DNA of 12,942 nucleotides, taken from contig JAESSR010000091.1 in NCBI GenBank assembly GCA_016764015.1, positions 1-12,942 of the forward strand, in the 5' to 3' direction. This document shows, piece by piece, positions 1 through 6,735 of the stretch (positions within the stretch are counted from its first letter, which is position 1; each line of letters opens with the position of its first letter). Made by a program: the position numbers and the translations under genes. The notes beneath the pieces are model-generated. The model did no database searches. It saw only the letters and a list, made by a program, of their open reading frames with translations, and was not told the origin of the DNA. This DNA is from Phycisphaerales bacterium (GTDB lineage Bacteria > Planctomycetota > Phycisphaerae > Phycisphaerales > UBA1924).

Positions 1-245
1 GGGTCTTCTGGGCCGATGACCACGAGCCCGATGTCTACACGGTCACAGAACTGGACAAGCCGGTAGAGTTCTTTGCCAATAACCGGAATATCCACAGGCA
101 CGGCGAGTTGAGCGATCCCTGGATTGGTCATATCGCTGGCGTAGGGGGTGCCCATGTGCGGGGATTTGGATAATCCGAGCGCAAGGGCGTGCTCGCGGGC
201 GCCGCCACCGATGAGGAGGATGTTGACTGATTCGGGGATATTCAT
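1..245 (-). CDS. purD: Phosphoribosylamine-glycine ligase (GAR synthetase), N-terminal part
   Basis: PurD joins glycine to 5-phosphoribosylamine using ATP, the second step of de novo purine synthesis, in the cytosol. Only the first 81 codons are present; the gene runs off the left edge. Translation from the ATG at 243-245 gives MNIPESVNILLIGGGAREHA, with the family's N-terminal GGGAREHAL loop at residues 13-21, then NPGIAQLA (41-48) and the strand LVVIGPEDP (74-82, last codon cut by the edge), which matches the L-x-V-x-G-P-E segment of PurD. The reading frame is open throughout. No Shine-Dalgarno sequence precedes the ATG, but a promoter-like pair sits immediately upstream, so the mRNA may be leaderless. 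The ATP-grasp core lies outside the window, so activity cannot be judged. The gene is separated from the upstream protease gene by a terminator and looks like an independent unit. Confidence 0.92.
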   Translation of the reverse strand, partial: MNIPESVNILLIGGGAREHALALGLSKSPHMGTPYASDMTNPGIAQLAVPVDIPVIGKELYRLVQFCDRVDIGLVVIGPED

Positions 246-250
246 GTGCG

Positions 251-278
251 ATGATAGACTCGCCGGCGGTGCTTTGAA
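251..278 (-). promoter_or_regulatory. Candidate sigma70-like promoter of purD, leaderless arrangement
   Basis: On the minus strand TTCAAA (273-278, 4/6 match to TTGACA) and TATCAT (251-256, 5/6 match to TATAAT) are separated by 16 nt. The -10 box ends 5 nt before the purD ATG, so the start of transcription would fall at or next to the start codon. This agrees with the absence of a Shine-Dalgarno site. It is a match by eye only. Confidence 0.42.
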
Positions 279-294
279 CTTGTAAAATGACACG

Positions 295-322
295 AAAAAG
301 CCCGGAGATTGCTCTCCGGGCT
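295..322 (-). terminator. Rho-independent terminator after the subtilase gene
   Basis: A perfect 10-bp stem, AGCCCGGAGA (299-308) pairing with TCTCCGGGCT (313-322), encloses a 4-nt loop. Read on the minus strand the GC-rich hairpin is followed directly by TTTTT (295-299, the first T shared with the stem). It lies 33 bp past the protease stop codon and just upstream of the purD promoter, so it separates the two transcripts. Confidence 0.9.
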
Positions 323-355
323 GAGGAAGGTTTATGCGGATCAGAATCGATCAGA

Positions 356-3300
356 TTATGGGCAACCGGCGCTGAATGCCGCGAGGAATGCAGCGACATC
401 GAAGAAGTTGAACTCGCTATTTTCATCAAAGTCTGCGATCGGGTCCGATGCACCGAAAGCGACGAGGAAGGCAGAGATATCGAAGAAGTTCAGCTCGCCA
501 TCACCGGTGAGGTCTGCGGGGCAGTTGGTTGGTGCCGGGTAGTTTGAGAGGTCGGATTCAAGGAAATCAGGATCTTGACCATTTCCTGCAGAGAGCCCAC
601 AGATCGCATCGATGGTATCGATTCGTTCCCACGAGATGACGATGGTGCCATCGAAGTGGAGTTCGACCTGAGCGGTATTCTGATTTCCACCAGAGAACTC
701 AGTCACTCTGTCATAACTGATGACCAGACGGTCAGCAAGCTGTTGCTTGTACACAGTGCCAGAATCTGAAGGATTCAAGTCATCGAAGAGTGCAGAAACT
801 CGAGGCGTATCGAAATGCTCAGATAAAGACTCAGTGTAAACTGAATCACCCGAGCCAAAGGTGACATATCCATTTGAGCCAACGAAGACCGATGTGTATG
901 ACTGGCCGTAGAGCATGACGCTGTTGCCGCCGGTGATCGCCACTGATTCTGAATCGTCATCAGAAAGGAATACCGTTGAACCATCTGTCGGTTCAAACGG
1001 AAGAACTCCATCAACGAGCGGCTCAACTGTCGCGTCATACGCTTCAGCAGTACCGTTTGGTGTGAAAGTGATCGAGAGCCCTTCGAGGTCGAGCCCACTA
1101 CCAAACTGCTCGGTAAAGAAATCTGGAATGTCTGGCGTGGTGAATGAATAGCCTGTGCCACCATTGTCATCTATTGACATGTTTCCAGCTTGATCTGTCG
1201 CTTCAACCGTAAAGAAGTAGGTTGTTGCATCTATCAACCCGGATACATTCAGAGCGTGCATCGTTGTCAGTGATCCAGCGGAGACCGAATCGTTGAGTGA
1301 GAACATGCTCGTGCCGTAGTTGACTACAACGCTTGCTGCTTCGTCAAGTTCGATATCAACTGTTGCTGAACGGGGTCCAATGTTCGATGCCGAAGCAGCT
1401 ATCACAGCAGGTGCGGTACAGTCGATTGTCGCTGATGAGATCACGACGACATTTGTGTTGCCTTCGCCGTCGTTCGCATCGATGTAGGTCAACGAGAGCG
1501 TATCACCCTCTGAAACAAGGACATCAGCACCCTTGGTGTCTGAGAATGAGAAACTCGCGGTGAATGTTGCTGATTCTGGTGCGGTTTCTGTAAGCGTGAG
1601 CATCAATGGCCCGCCCATTTGTGAATCGGAACTAACCATGACATCGACGGTGTCGATGACGGCATCTGAAGTATTGAGATCACAATCGACTACCTGAGCA
1701 TTGGATGTGCCCGAGCAAGAGAAGAGTGATCCACCAACTGAGGCGATGCCAGCCGATGAACAGTTGATCAGCGTGGTTGATGAGCTCAAGCCGAAGGTTT
1801 GGACTGGGCCAACCGGGATGTTGAATCCTCTCACTTCGACGGTGTACGCACCAGGAGCAGGGTTCATGATCGAGACCTGCTCGATGTTGTTGAGATGGTC
1901 TGCAGTGCCTTGGACAGCGTTCGCGTTCGGGCTCGAAGGGTCGAGTGTCCATGGAAGGTGTGCATTGCCGCTGGCGTCAATGATCCGCAGATCAAGGTCG
2001 TTGACGAGTACATTGGTGACACCCGGTGCAGCCGGTGCGTCGTCCCATGCGATGGTCACTTTGAGTTCTGACTCACCCGGGCCGACGATCAAGATTCCGC
2101 GGTATATGCCGCCTTGTGATACTTCTGATTCGATGATGTTTTCAGCGATGACTGTGTCAATAGCGGCAACACCACGGATCGAACCGTAGCCGTACTTATA
2201 GTCTGGCCCTGGGTTGCCACGATCCTCAGCACTGTTTGCGAGCAAGGATTTGAGCGTTGCGTTCATTAGGTCATTGCGATCTGGGAAGGTGATGCGGTAT
2301 TGCTCCATGATGAGTGCCGAGATACCTGTTGTAGTCGGCGAGGCCATTGATGTTCCGCATAAAGTTGAGTAGCCGTTTGACGAGTTTGTCGAGGTGACAC
2401 CGCCGTCACCGCCATCCTGACAACCCGGAGCGGAGATATCAGGTTTGATTCGACCATCGTCTGTTGGGCCCCATGATGAGAATGAACTCGTGAGATCGGT
2501 ATCTGAGTCGACCGAACCAACAGTGATGTGGTTCTTTGCACATGCAGGCGGTGCTGTGGAGTAGAACTGACCAAAGTTGCCGTTGTCATCGCCTTGACAG
2601 CGTGAAGACTGGCGTTCATTACCATTGGCCCAGACGATACGGAATGGATCGCCGATGGCGCCTCGAGCGATCGAGTCGATCAGTGCGCTTGTCACATTGT
2701 AGTTGCCGGTCCAATCACATGGATACCCATTGGGTGCTGTGTTGGTGCCGATGGAGTTGTTTGAAATTTGGGCACCAAGCACCGTAATTGCTTCGGTGTA
2801 GTCAGCTTCGAGATCACCCGGATCGGTGTAGAGGAAGCCTTCTTGGAGCCCGCCTTCTTGCTCGAAACCGTAAGAGACAATATCAACGCCAGGGGCCATG
2901 CCTCGGTTGTTGAAGTTGCCGGTGCCATCCCCACCGATCGTACCTGAGACATGAGTTGCGTGGTTTGAGACGCTCGATGTATCCGAAGGACCAACGGTCA
3001 ATCGCGAACCAAAGTCTTGGTGCTGGAATGCCCGCCCGCCGTCATAGACGAGCACGGTGACACCAGAGCCGTCGAGGCCGTAAGGCACGCTATTGAGCGT
3101 GTCTGCGCCGACGAGGATACGGTTTGACGCGTTGATATCTTCCATCTGAGGCAACGGCGGCTCGACCCACATGACCGAGTCATCCATCGCAAGTTGCTTG
3201 ATCTGGTCTGGCTTGAGGGCGACAACGATCGCGTTGAGTGAGTTCATCTTCGACAGAACCTGAGCGTTGTAGTCAGTAGCGATTCGTGCTGCATTGACCT

Positions 3301-3889
3301 GCTGATTTGCATCAGGATGAAGCATGACGACCACAACCACCGATGGGTTGAGATCGCGGGCTGTGAGTTCGTCGTTGGTCATCAAACCAGAATCATGGAG
3401 CTCTTTGAGTGCTGGCGATTTGCGGACATCATCAACTGAGAGCATCCACGGATGGATGAGTTCGCCTTGGAGATCAATGTGCAGCTTTTGTGCCATCGTG
3501 ATCTGGGAGATTGTTGAGAGTGCGGATTGCGAAAGGAAGTTCGCGTCGGCTCCCTGGTCAAGGGTTGCAAAGTAGCTTGTGCCGCCGAGTGATGTATTCA
3601 TGTGGAGACCAGCTTGGGCAATTGCTAGGCGTTGAGCGGTCGTCACCTGATAGGCGAGGGTGACGAGAACGCGAGATTGGTCATCTCGGTTGGCGAGTTG
3701 AGTTGTCGATTGACGAAGCTGTGACACGCTCATCGGACGCATGGTTTGGTTGACACCCGAGCTCCATTTGAGCGTGGTTGTCTGTGGTGATGCGATCGAT
3801 TGGGCGTTTACAGATGCTGCGATGCCTGCACTCGCGGCGATTGCCATAGCCAAACGCACGCTGATGCGTGTGCGTGATTCATTCTTCAT
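356..3889 (-). CDS. Secreted S8 (subtilase) serine protease with duplicated propeptide-like region and C-terminal dockerin-like tail
   Basis: A 1177-residue exported endopeptidase. Residues 1-29 form a Sec signal peptide (basic start, hydrophobic 13-25, likely cut after VNA at 27-29). Residues about 70-250 look like two propeptide-type (inhibitor I9-like) units. The catalytic domain spans about 255-580: Asp283 (VYDGG), His310 (HATHVSG), oxyanion Asn424 (ANGNE) and Ser514 (GTSMASP), so the triad is complete although the Asp and His motifs differ slightly from the usual DTG/DSG and HGTH. Next come a beta-sandwich (about 590-700) like those following many long subtilases, an Ig-like module (about 709-824, with TLTETAPESATFTASF), a fibronectin-III-like module (about 826-918), a further beta-rich domain (about 925-1092), and two dockerin-like calcium loops (1126-1137, 1153-1164) ending in GCP. 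Twelve cysteines fit an extracytoplasmic protein. It has its own promoter, Shine-Dalgarno site and terminator. Substrate unknown; probably nutritional protein breakdown at the cell surface or outside. Confidence 0.93.
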   Translation of the reverse strand: MKNESRTRISVRLAMAIAASAGIAASVNAQSIASPQTTTLKWSSGVNQTMRPMSVSQLRQSTTQLANRDDQSRVLVTLAYQVTTAQRLAIAQAGLHMNTSLGGTSYFATLDQGADANFLSQSALSTISQITMAQKLHIDLQGELIHPWMLSVDDVRKSPALKELHDSGLMTNDELTARDLNPSVVVVVMLHPDANQQVNAARIATDYNAQVLSKMNSLNAIVVALKPDQIKQLAMDDSVMWVEPPLPQMEDINASNRILVGADTLNSVPYGLDGSGVTVLVYDGGRAFQHQDFGSRLTVGPSDTSSVSNHATHVSGTIGGDGTGNFNNRGMAPGVDIVSYGFEQEGGLQEGFLYTDPGDLEADYTEAITVLGAQISNNSIGTNTAPNGYPCDWTGNYNVTSALIDSIARGAIGDPFRIVWANGNERQSSRCQGDDNGNFGQFYSTAPPACAKNHITVGSVDSDTDLTSSFSSWGPTDDGRIKPDISAPGCQDGGDGGVTSTNSSNGYSTLCGTSMASPTTTGISALIMEQYRITFPDRNDLMNATLKSLLANSAEDRGNPGPDYKYGYGSIRGVAAIDTVIAENIIESEVSQGGIYRGILIVGPGESELKVTIAWDDAPAAPGVTNVLVNDLDLRIIDASGNAHLPWTLDPSSPNANAVQGTADHLNNIEQVSIMNPAPGAYTVEVRGFNIPVGPVQTFGLSSSTTLINCSSAGIASVGGSLFSCSGTSNAQVVDCDLNTSDAVIDTVDVMVSSDSQMGGPLMLTLTETAPESATFTASFSFSDTKGADVLVSEGDTLSLTYIDANDGEGNTNVVVISSATIDCTAPAVIAASASNIGPRSATVDIELDEAASVVVNYGTSMFSLNDSVSAGSLTTMHALNVSGLIDATTYFFTVEATDQAGNMSIDDNGGTGYSFTTPDIPDFFTEQFGSGLDLEGLSITFTPNGTAEAYDATVEPLVDGVLPFEPTDGSTVFLSDDDSESVAITGGNSVMLYGQSYTSVFVGSNGYVTFGSGDSVYTESLSEHFDTPRVSALFDDLNPSDSGTVYKQQLADRLVISYDRVTEFSGGNQNTAQVELHFDGTIVISWERIDTIDAICGLSAGNGQDPDFLESDLSNYPAPTNCPADLTGDGELNFFDISAFLVAFGASDPIADFDENSEFNFFDVAAFLAAFSAGCP
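382..498 (-). repeat. Tandem half-dockerin repeat at DNA level (382-417 and 463-498)
   Basis: Two 36-nt direct repeats, 81 nt apart start to start, agree at about 31 of 36 positions. They encode the two ELNFFDISAFL / EFNFFDVAAFL calcium-loop-plus-helix segments at the end of the protease. This is the internal duplication expected of a dockerin-type module rather than a mobile or regulatory repeat. Confidence 0.75.
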
Positions 3890-3898
3890 TATTGTTCA

Positions 3899-3903
3899 CT
3901 CCT
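3899..3903 (-). promoter_or_regulatory. Shine-Dalgarno site of the subtilase gene
   Basis: AGGAG on the minus strand lies 9 nt before the ATG at 3887-3889. It supports this start, as does the typical signal peptide that follows at once. Confidence 0.8.
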
Positions 3904-3940
3904 GTGATGAGCTCGATATTCTGGTGCCTGTTCACAAACG

Positions 3941-3961
3941 ATCCATTTTCAGAAAATGGAT
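3941..3961 (-). promoter_or_regulatory. 21-bp perfect palindrome in the subtilase leader, candidate operator
   Basis: The half-site ATCCATTTTC (3941-3950) and its exact reverse complement (3952-3961) flank a single central base. It lies 52-72 nt upstream of the protease ATG and a few bases downstream of the predicted transcription start, where a repressor dimer could block transcription. As RNA it could form a 9-bp hairpin with a 3-nt loop, but no U-run follows, so it is not a normal terminator. Confidence 0.6.
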
Positions 3962-3972
3962 AGGACAACGCC

Positions 3973-4001
3973 ATCGTCCTTGATTCGAGGCGATCTGTCA
4001 A
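3973..4001 (-). promoter_or_regulatory. Candidate promoter of the subtilase gene
   Basis: A perfect TTGACA (3996-4001) is followed after 17 nt by GACGAT (3973-3978), a poor 3/6 match to TATAAT. The -35 box and spacing are convincing and the -10 box is not. It lies in the 156-bp gap after proS and predicts a leader of roughly 75-80 nt that contains the palindrome. Confidence 0.42.
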
Positions 4002-4045
4002 GCAACAAACCCATTTTTTCGAGGCATTTCGGGCGTTTTGACCGG

Positions 4046-5863
4046 TTAGCTGCTCAGTGATGCCAGTGCCGAACTAATCGCTTGGTCTCGTGCGATGAGC
4101 TGAGCCTTGCCTTCGTCAGATCGTGCTTTGAACTCAACAGAACCCGCTTCGATGGTCTTAGGCGAGATAATGAAGCGAACCGGAAGCCCGATAAGATCGG
4201 CATCTTTGAACTTTGAGCCCGGGCGGTCATCACGATCATCGATCAGCACATCGATGCCTTGTGCACTGAGTTCGCTGGCGAGCTCATGAGCAGCCTCCAT
4301 CACACCTTCTGCCTTTGGCTTGATGACGATAATCTGGACATGGTACGGCGCGATCGCGGCTGGCCAAATGACGCCGTTGTCGTCATGCGACATTTCGACA
4401 CATGCCGAGAGCGTGCGTGAAACACCGATGCCATAGCACCCCATGATGACATCTTGCTTTTTCTGGTTCTTGTCGAGAACACTGAGACCCATCGCTTCTG
4501 AGTATTTGGTGCCGAGCTTGAATATGTGCCCCACTTCGATACCCCGGCGTTCTTCGAGGATGGCGCCGTTGGCGCGTGGCGAAGGATCACCCGCTTGTGC
4601 GTTGCGGATATCGGCGACCTTGATCTTGTTGTCTGCGATCAGCGATGCCATATCACGAGACCAGTTGAACCCGGTGATGTGATGGTCTTTCTCGTCGGAA
4701 CCGGTTGCCCAGTCGCTTGAGGCGAGTGCGTCAGGATCGACGACTAATACTTGCTCGATGGTATGGGCGGTCTTTGGGGAGACATACCCGATCGCAAAGC
4801 CGGCGGCCATCGCTTCTGATTCTGGTGCGAGTTCAACGCCTACGCCGACCGCGTCACGGACCTTGGCCTCGTTGACTTCATGATCGCCACGGACGACCGC
4901 GACAACCCATCGCGGGGTGTCTTCGGTGGATTTGAAGACGATCGATTTGAGCATCCCCGATGCCTGCACACCAAGGTGCTCGGCTACGCCGGCGATTCCG
5001 GGCATGCCCGGGGTGTGGTGCTTGACGATATCGTTAGTTGGTGCCACATCGAACGACCATTCGCGTTTACCGATCTCGGCTTTTTCGACATTGGCAGCAT
5101 ATCCAGACTGTGGACACACAAGGATGGTATCTTCGCCGGACTCGCAGTTGACCATAAACTCGTGCGATGCTGAGCCACCGATTGGTCCTGCGTCTGCTTC
5201 GACCGCGGAGAAGTTGAGCCCGCAGCGAGTGAAAATATTGGTGTAGGCTTGGTACATCTTGTCGTAGACAGCATTAAGACCCGATTCACCTTCGAGTTCG
5301 ATGTGGAAGGAATAGGCATCCTTCATGATGAACTCTCGGCAGCGGAGCAAACCAGCGCGTGGGCGGGCTTCGTCGCGGAACTTGGTCTGGATCTGATAGA
5401 GATTCAGTGGGAACTGCTTGTACGAAGTCAGTGCGCTGCACATGAGATCAGTGATGACCTCTTCATGAGTTGGGCCGAGCGCGGTCTTTCGCCCGTGGCG
5501 GTCTTCGAGTGTGAAGAGGAGATCGCCGTAGTCTTGGTCGCGTTTGGTGTCAGCATAGAGCTCCATGGGCATCAATGCCGGCATGAGCATTTCTGATGCG
5601 CCGGCAGCGTCCATTTCTTGGCGGACGATTTCGGAGATTTTCCGGAGTGATCGCCAGGCAAGGGGGAGGTAGTTGTAGATCCCCGCGCCGACCTGGCGGA
5701 CGAATCCTGCGCGGGCAAGGAAGATGTGCGAGGGCATCTTTGCATCGCCGGGGGCTTCACGCGTAGTCGGGATCAAGGTCTGCGACCAGAGCCCGATGGT
5801 GCCTTTGGCAGAGCTGAGGTATGATGGACGAGTTGATTCGTTTTGTGTGTTGAGCGTTGACAT
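4046..5863 (-). CDS. proS: Prolyl-tRNA synthetase, bacterial type with editing insertion
   Basis: Charges tRNA-Pro with proline in the cytosol. The 605-residue protein follows the E. coli-type ProRS along its whole length. It starts with WSQTLIPTTREAPGDA (26-41) and has LGPTHEEVITD (129-139) and the class II motif 2 region FRDEARPRAGLLRCREF (162-178). SIGGSASHEF appears as PIGGSASHEF (227-236). The YbaK-like editing insertion covers about 240-410, with GDHEVNE (326-332) and a GxxxP loop at 359-363. Then come VADIRNAQAGDPSP (416-429), motif 3 GCYGIGVSRTLSACVE (475-490) and the anticodon-binding domain (about 507-600). The N-terminus is about 20 residues longer than usual, so an internal start is possible, but no better start with a Shine-Dalgarno site is evident. 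A promoter-like pair lies just before the ATG. The 62-bp gap to the upstream gene would also permit read-through. Confidence 0.97.
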   Translation of the reverse strand: MSTLNTQNESTRPSYLSSAKGTIGLWSQTLIPTTREAPGDAKMPSHIFLARAGFVRQVGAGIYNYLPLAWRSLRKISEIVRQEMDAAGASEMLMPALMPMELYADTKRDQDYGDLLFTLEDRHGRKTALGPTHEEVITDLMCSALTSYKQFPLNLYQIQTKFRDEARPRAGLLRCREFIMKDAYSFHIELEGESGLNAVYDKMYQAYTNIFTRCGLNFSAVEADAGPIGGSASHEFMVNCESGEDTILVCPQSGYAANVEKAEIGKREWSFDVAPTNDIVKHHTPGMPGIAGVAEHLGVQASGMLKSIVFKSTEDTPRWVVAVVRGDHEVNEAKVRDAVGVGVELAPESEAMAAGFAIGYVSPKTAHTIEQVLVVDPDALASSDWATGSDEKDHHITGFNWSRDMASLIADNKIKVADIRNAQAGDPSPRANGAILEERRGIEVGHIFKLGTKYSEAMGLSVLDKNQKKQDVIMGCYGIGVSRTLSACVEMSHDDNGVIWPAAIAPYHVQIIVIKPKAEGVMEAAHELASELSAQGIDVLIDDRDDRPGSKFKDADLIGLPVRFIISPKTIEAGSVEFKARSDEGKAQLIARDQAISSALASLSS

Positions 5864-5871
5864 ATCGGCTT

Positions 5872-5901
5872 AGTTTACGCACCGACAGTGTGTGTGCCCA
5901 A
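5872..5901 (-). promoter_or_regulatory. Weak candidate promoter of proS, leaderless arrangement
   Basis: TTGGGC (5896-5901) and TAAACT (5872-5877, 4/6 match to TATAAT) are 18 nt apart. The -10 box ends 8 nt before the proS ATG, which would give an almost leaderless mRNA. There is no Shine-Dalgarno sequence in front of proS. The -35 match is poor. Confidence 0.25.
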
Positions 5902-5925
5902 CCGATTGGATCACAATGGGGACAC

Positions 5926-6660
5926 TTATCCCAAGGATTGTGGCGATGGATGTGCGAAGGGCTTGGTCTCAATCTGCGTTGAGCTTCGCAGGCTCTTGAT
6001 CGACCAATATTCAAATCGGTGCTGGGCATTGGGCAGCGTGCGAGCATTCTGCCACCAGCAAGACTCGAGCGGGATCGCCATATCGCCTGCAAGGTCAGCA
6101 ATCTGAGTATTTGAGAGATCGACGAATGGCGTTTCAATGACCACATCAACCGCGGTGTCTTGAGTTGCATCGAGTGATGCTAATCGCGATGCAAGGATTG
6201 CCCGGTCGATGGTGATGCCGATTTCATCGACAAGTTCATCCATTGATTGCTGAGTTTCTGGGCGCATAATACGGATCGGCCAGACAACTTTCCGAATTCC
6301 TGATTTGAGTGCAATCTGAGCAGCTTCGAGGAGCATGCGGGATTGGATCGAGCCGATCGACGAGTTTACAAGCGTTGGTTGATCGTCGGGGGGATACACA
6401 GATAGATCAGGGTAGATATTCAATGAGTACGCACTGGCTTGACGGATAACCGCTGGATCGACCGCCGAAATCATCAGATCGATTTCTTGCATCCATTCCC
6501 ACCAGCTTGGGAGGAGAATCGAGGATTCGCTTTGATTGGCGTTGAGTTGAGTCCCGGCGAGTTGTTGCTGCTCAGAAGCCATCGCGCACGCCAAGAGCGA
6601 CTCGACGCTTCCGTCGGAGAGAATAACGCATCGGTCTTGTGTGAATCTTGGAACGATCAT
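5926..6660 (-). CDS. QueC-like (7-cyano-7-deazaguanine synthase family) protein with degenerate PP-loop
   Basis: A 244-residue cytosolic protein that I place in the QueC/ExsB branch of N-type ATP pyrophosphatases by pattern. The N-terminal strand and loop CVILSDGSVESLLACAMA (11-28) sits where QueC has SGGxDS. SSIGSIQSRMLLEAAQIALK (100-119) resembles the QueC segment after its GRN motif. RPETQQSMDELVDEIG (133-148) matches the place of PDCRxEF. VIETPFVDLSNTQIADLA (174-191) matches the very characteristic ETPL-x-x-L-x-K-A-E-x-x-x-LA. ESCWW follows at 199-203. Missing features: the loop reads SDGSVES (15-21), and the four-cysteine zinc site of QueC is absent, with only Cys201 in that part. It may have a changed substrate or be a non-catalytic relative; true PreQ0 synthesis is doubtful. 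An AGGA site 7 nt before the ATG supports this start. It lies 75 bp after uxs. Confidence 0.6.
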   Translation of the reverse strand: MIVPRFTQDRCVILSDGSVESLLACAMASEQQQLAGTQLNANQSESSILLPSWWEWMQEIDLMISAVDPAVIRQASAYSLNIYPDLSVYPPDDQPTLVNSSIGSIQSRMLLEAAQIALKSGIRKVVWPIRIMRPETQQSMDELVDEIGITIDRAILASRLASLDATQDTAVDVVIETPFVDLSNTQIADLAGDMAIPLESCWWQNARTLPNAQHRFEYWSIKSLRSSTQIETKPFAHPSPQSLG

Positions 6661-6667
6661 GATTCTA

Positions 6668-6671
6668 TCCT
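6668..6671 (-). promoter_or_regulatory. Shine-Dalgarno site of the QueC-like gene
   Basis: AGGA on the minus strand, 7 nt before the ATG at 6658-6660. It supports the chosen start and indicates that the gene is translated. Confidence 0.6.
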
Positions 6672-6735
6672 AACAAAGATCGGGGTCGGATGTGGTGCTT
6701 TGCGACGGAAAACGATGACCAAATCTATGGAGGGT

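Noticed and set aside
3990..4045. Terminator after proS
   Set aside because: No GC-rich hairpin followed by a T-run is visible on the minus strand in this gap. Termination may be Rho-dependent or read-through may occur.
5926..6660. QueC-like protein as part of an antiphage system such as QatABCD or a CBASS with a QueC-like Cap9
   Set aside because: The neighbours are uxs and proS. No ATPase, nuclease, cyclase or effector gene of those systems is present in the window.
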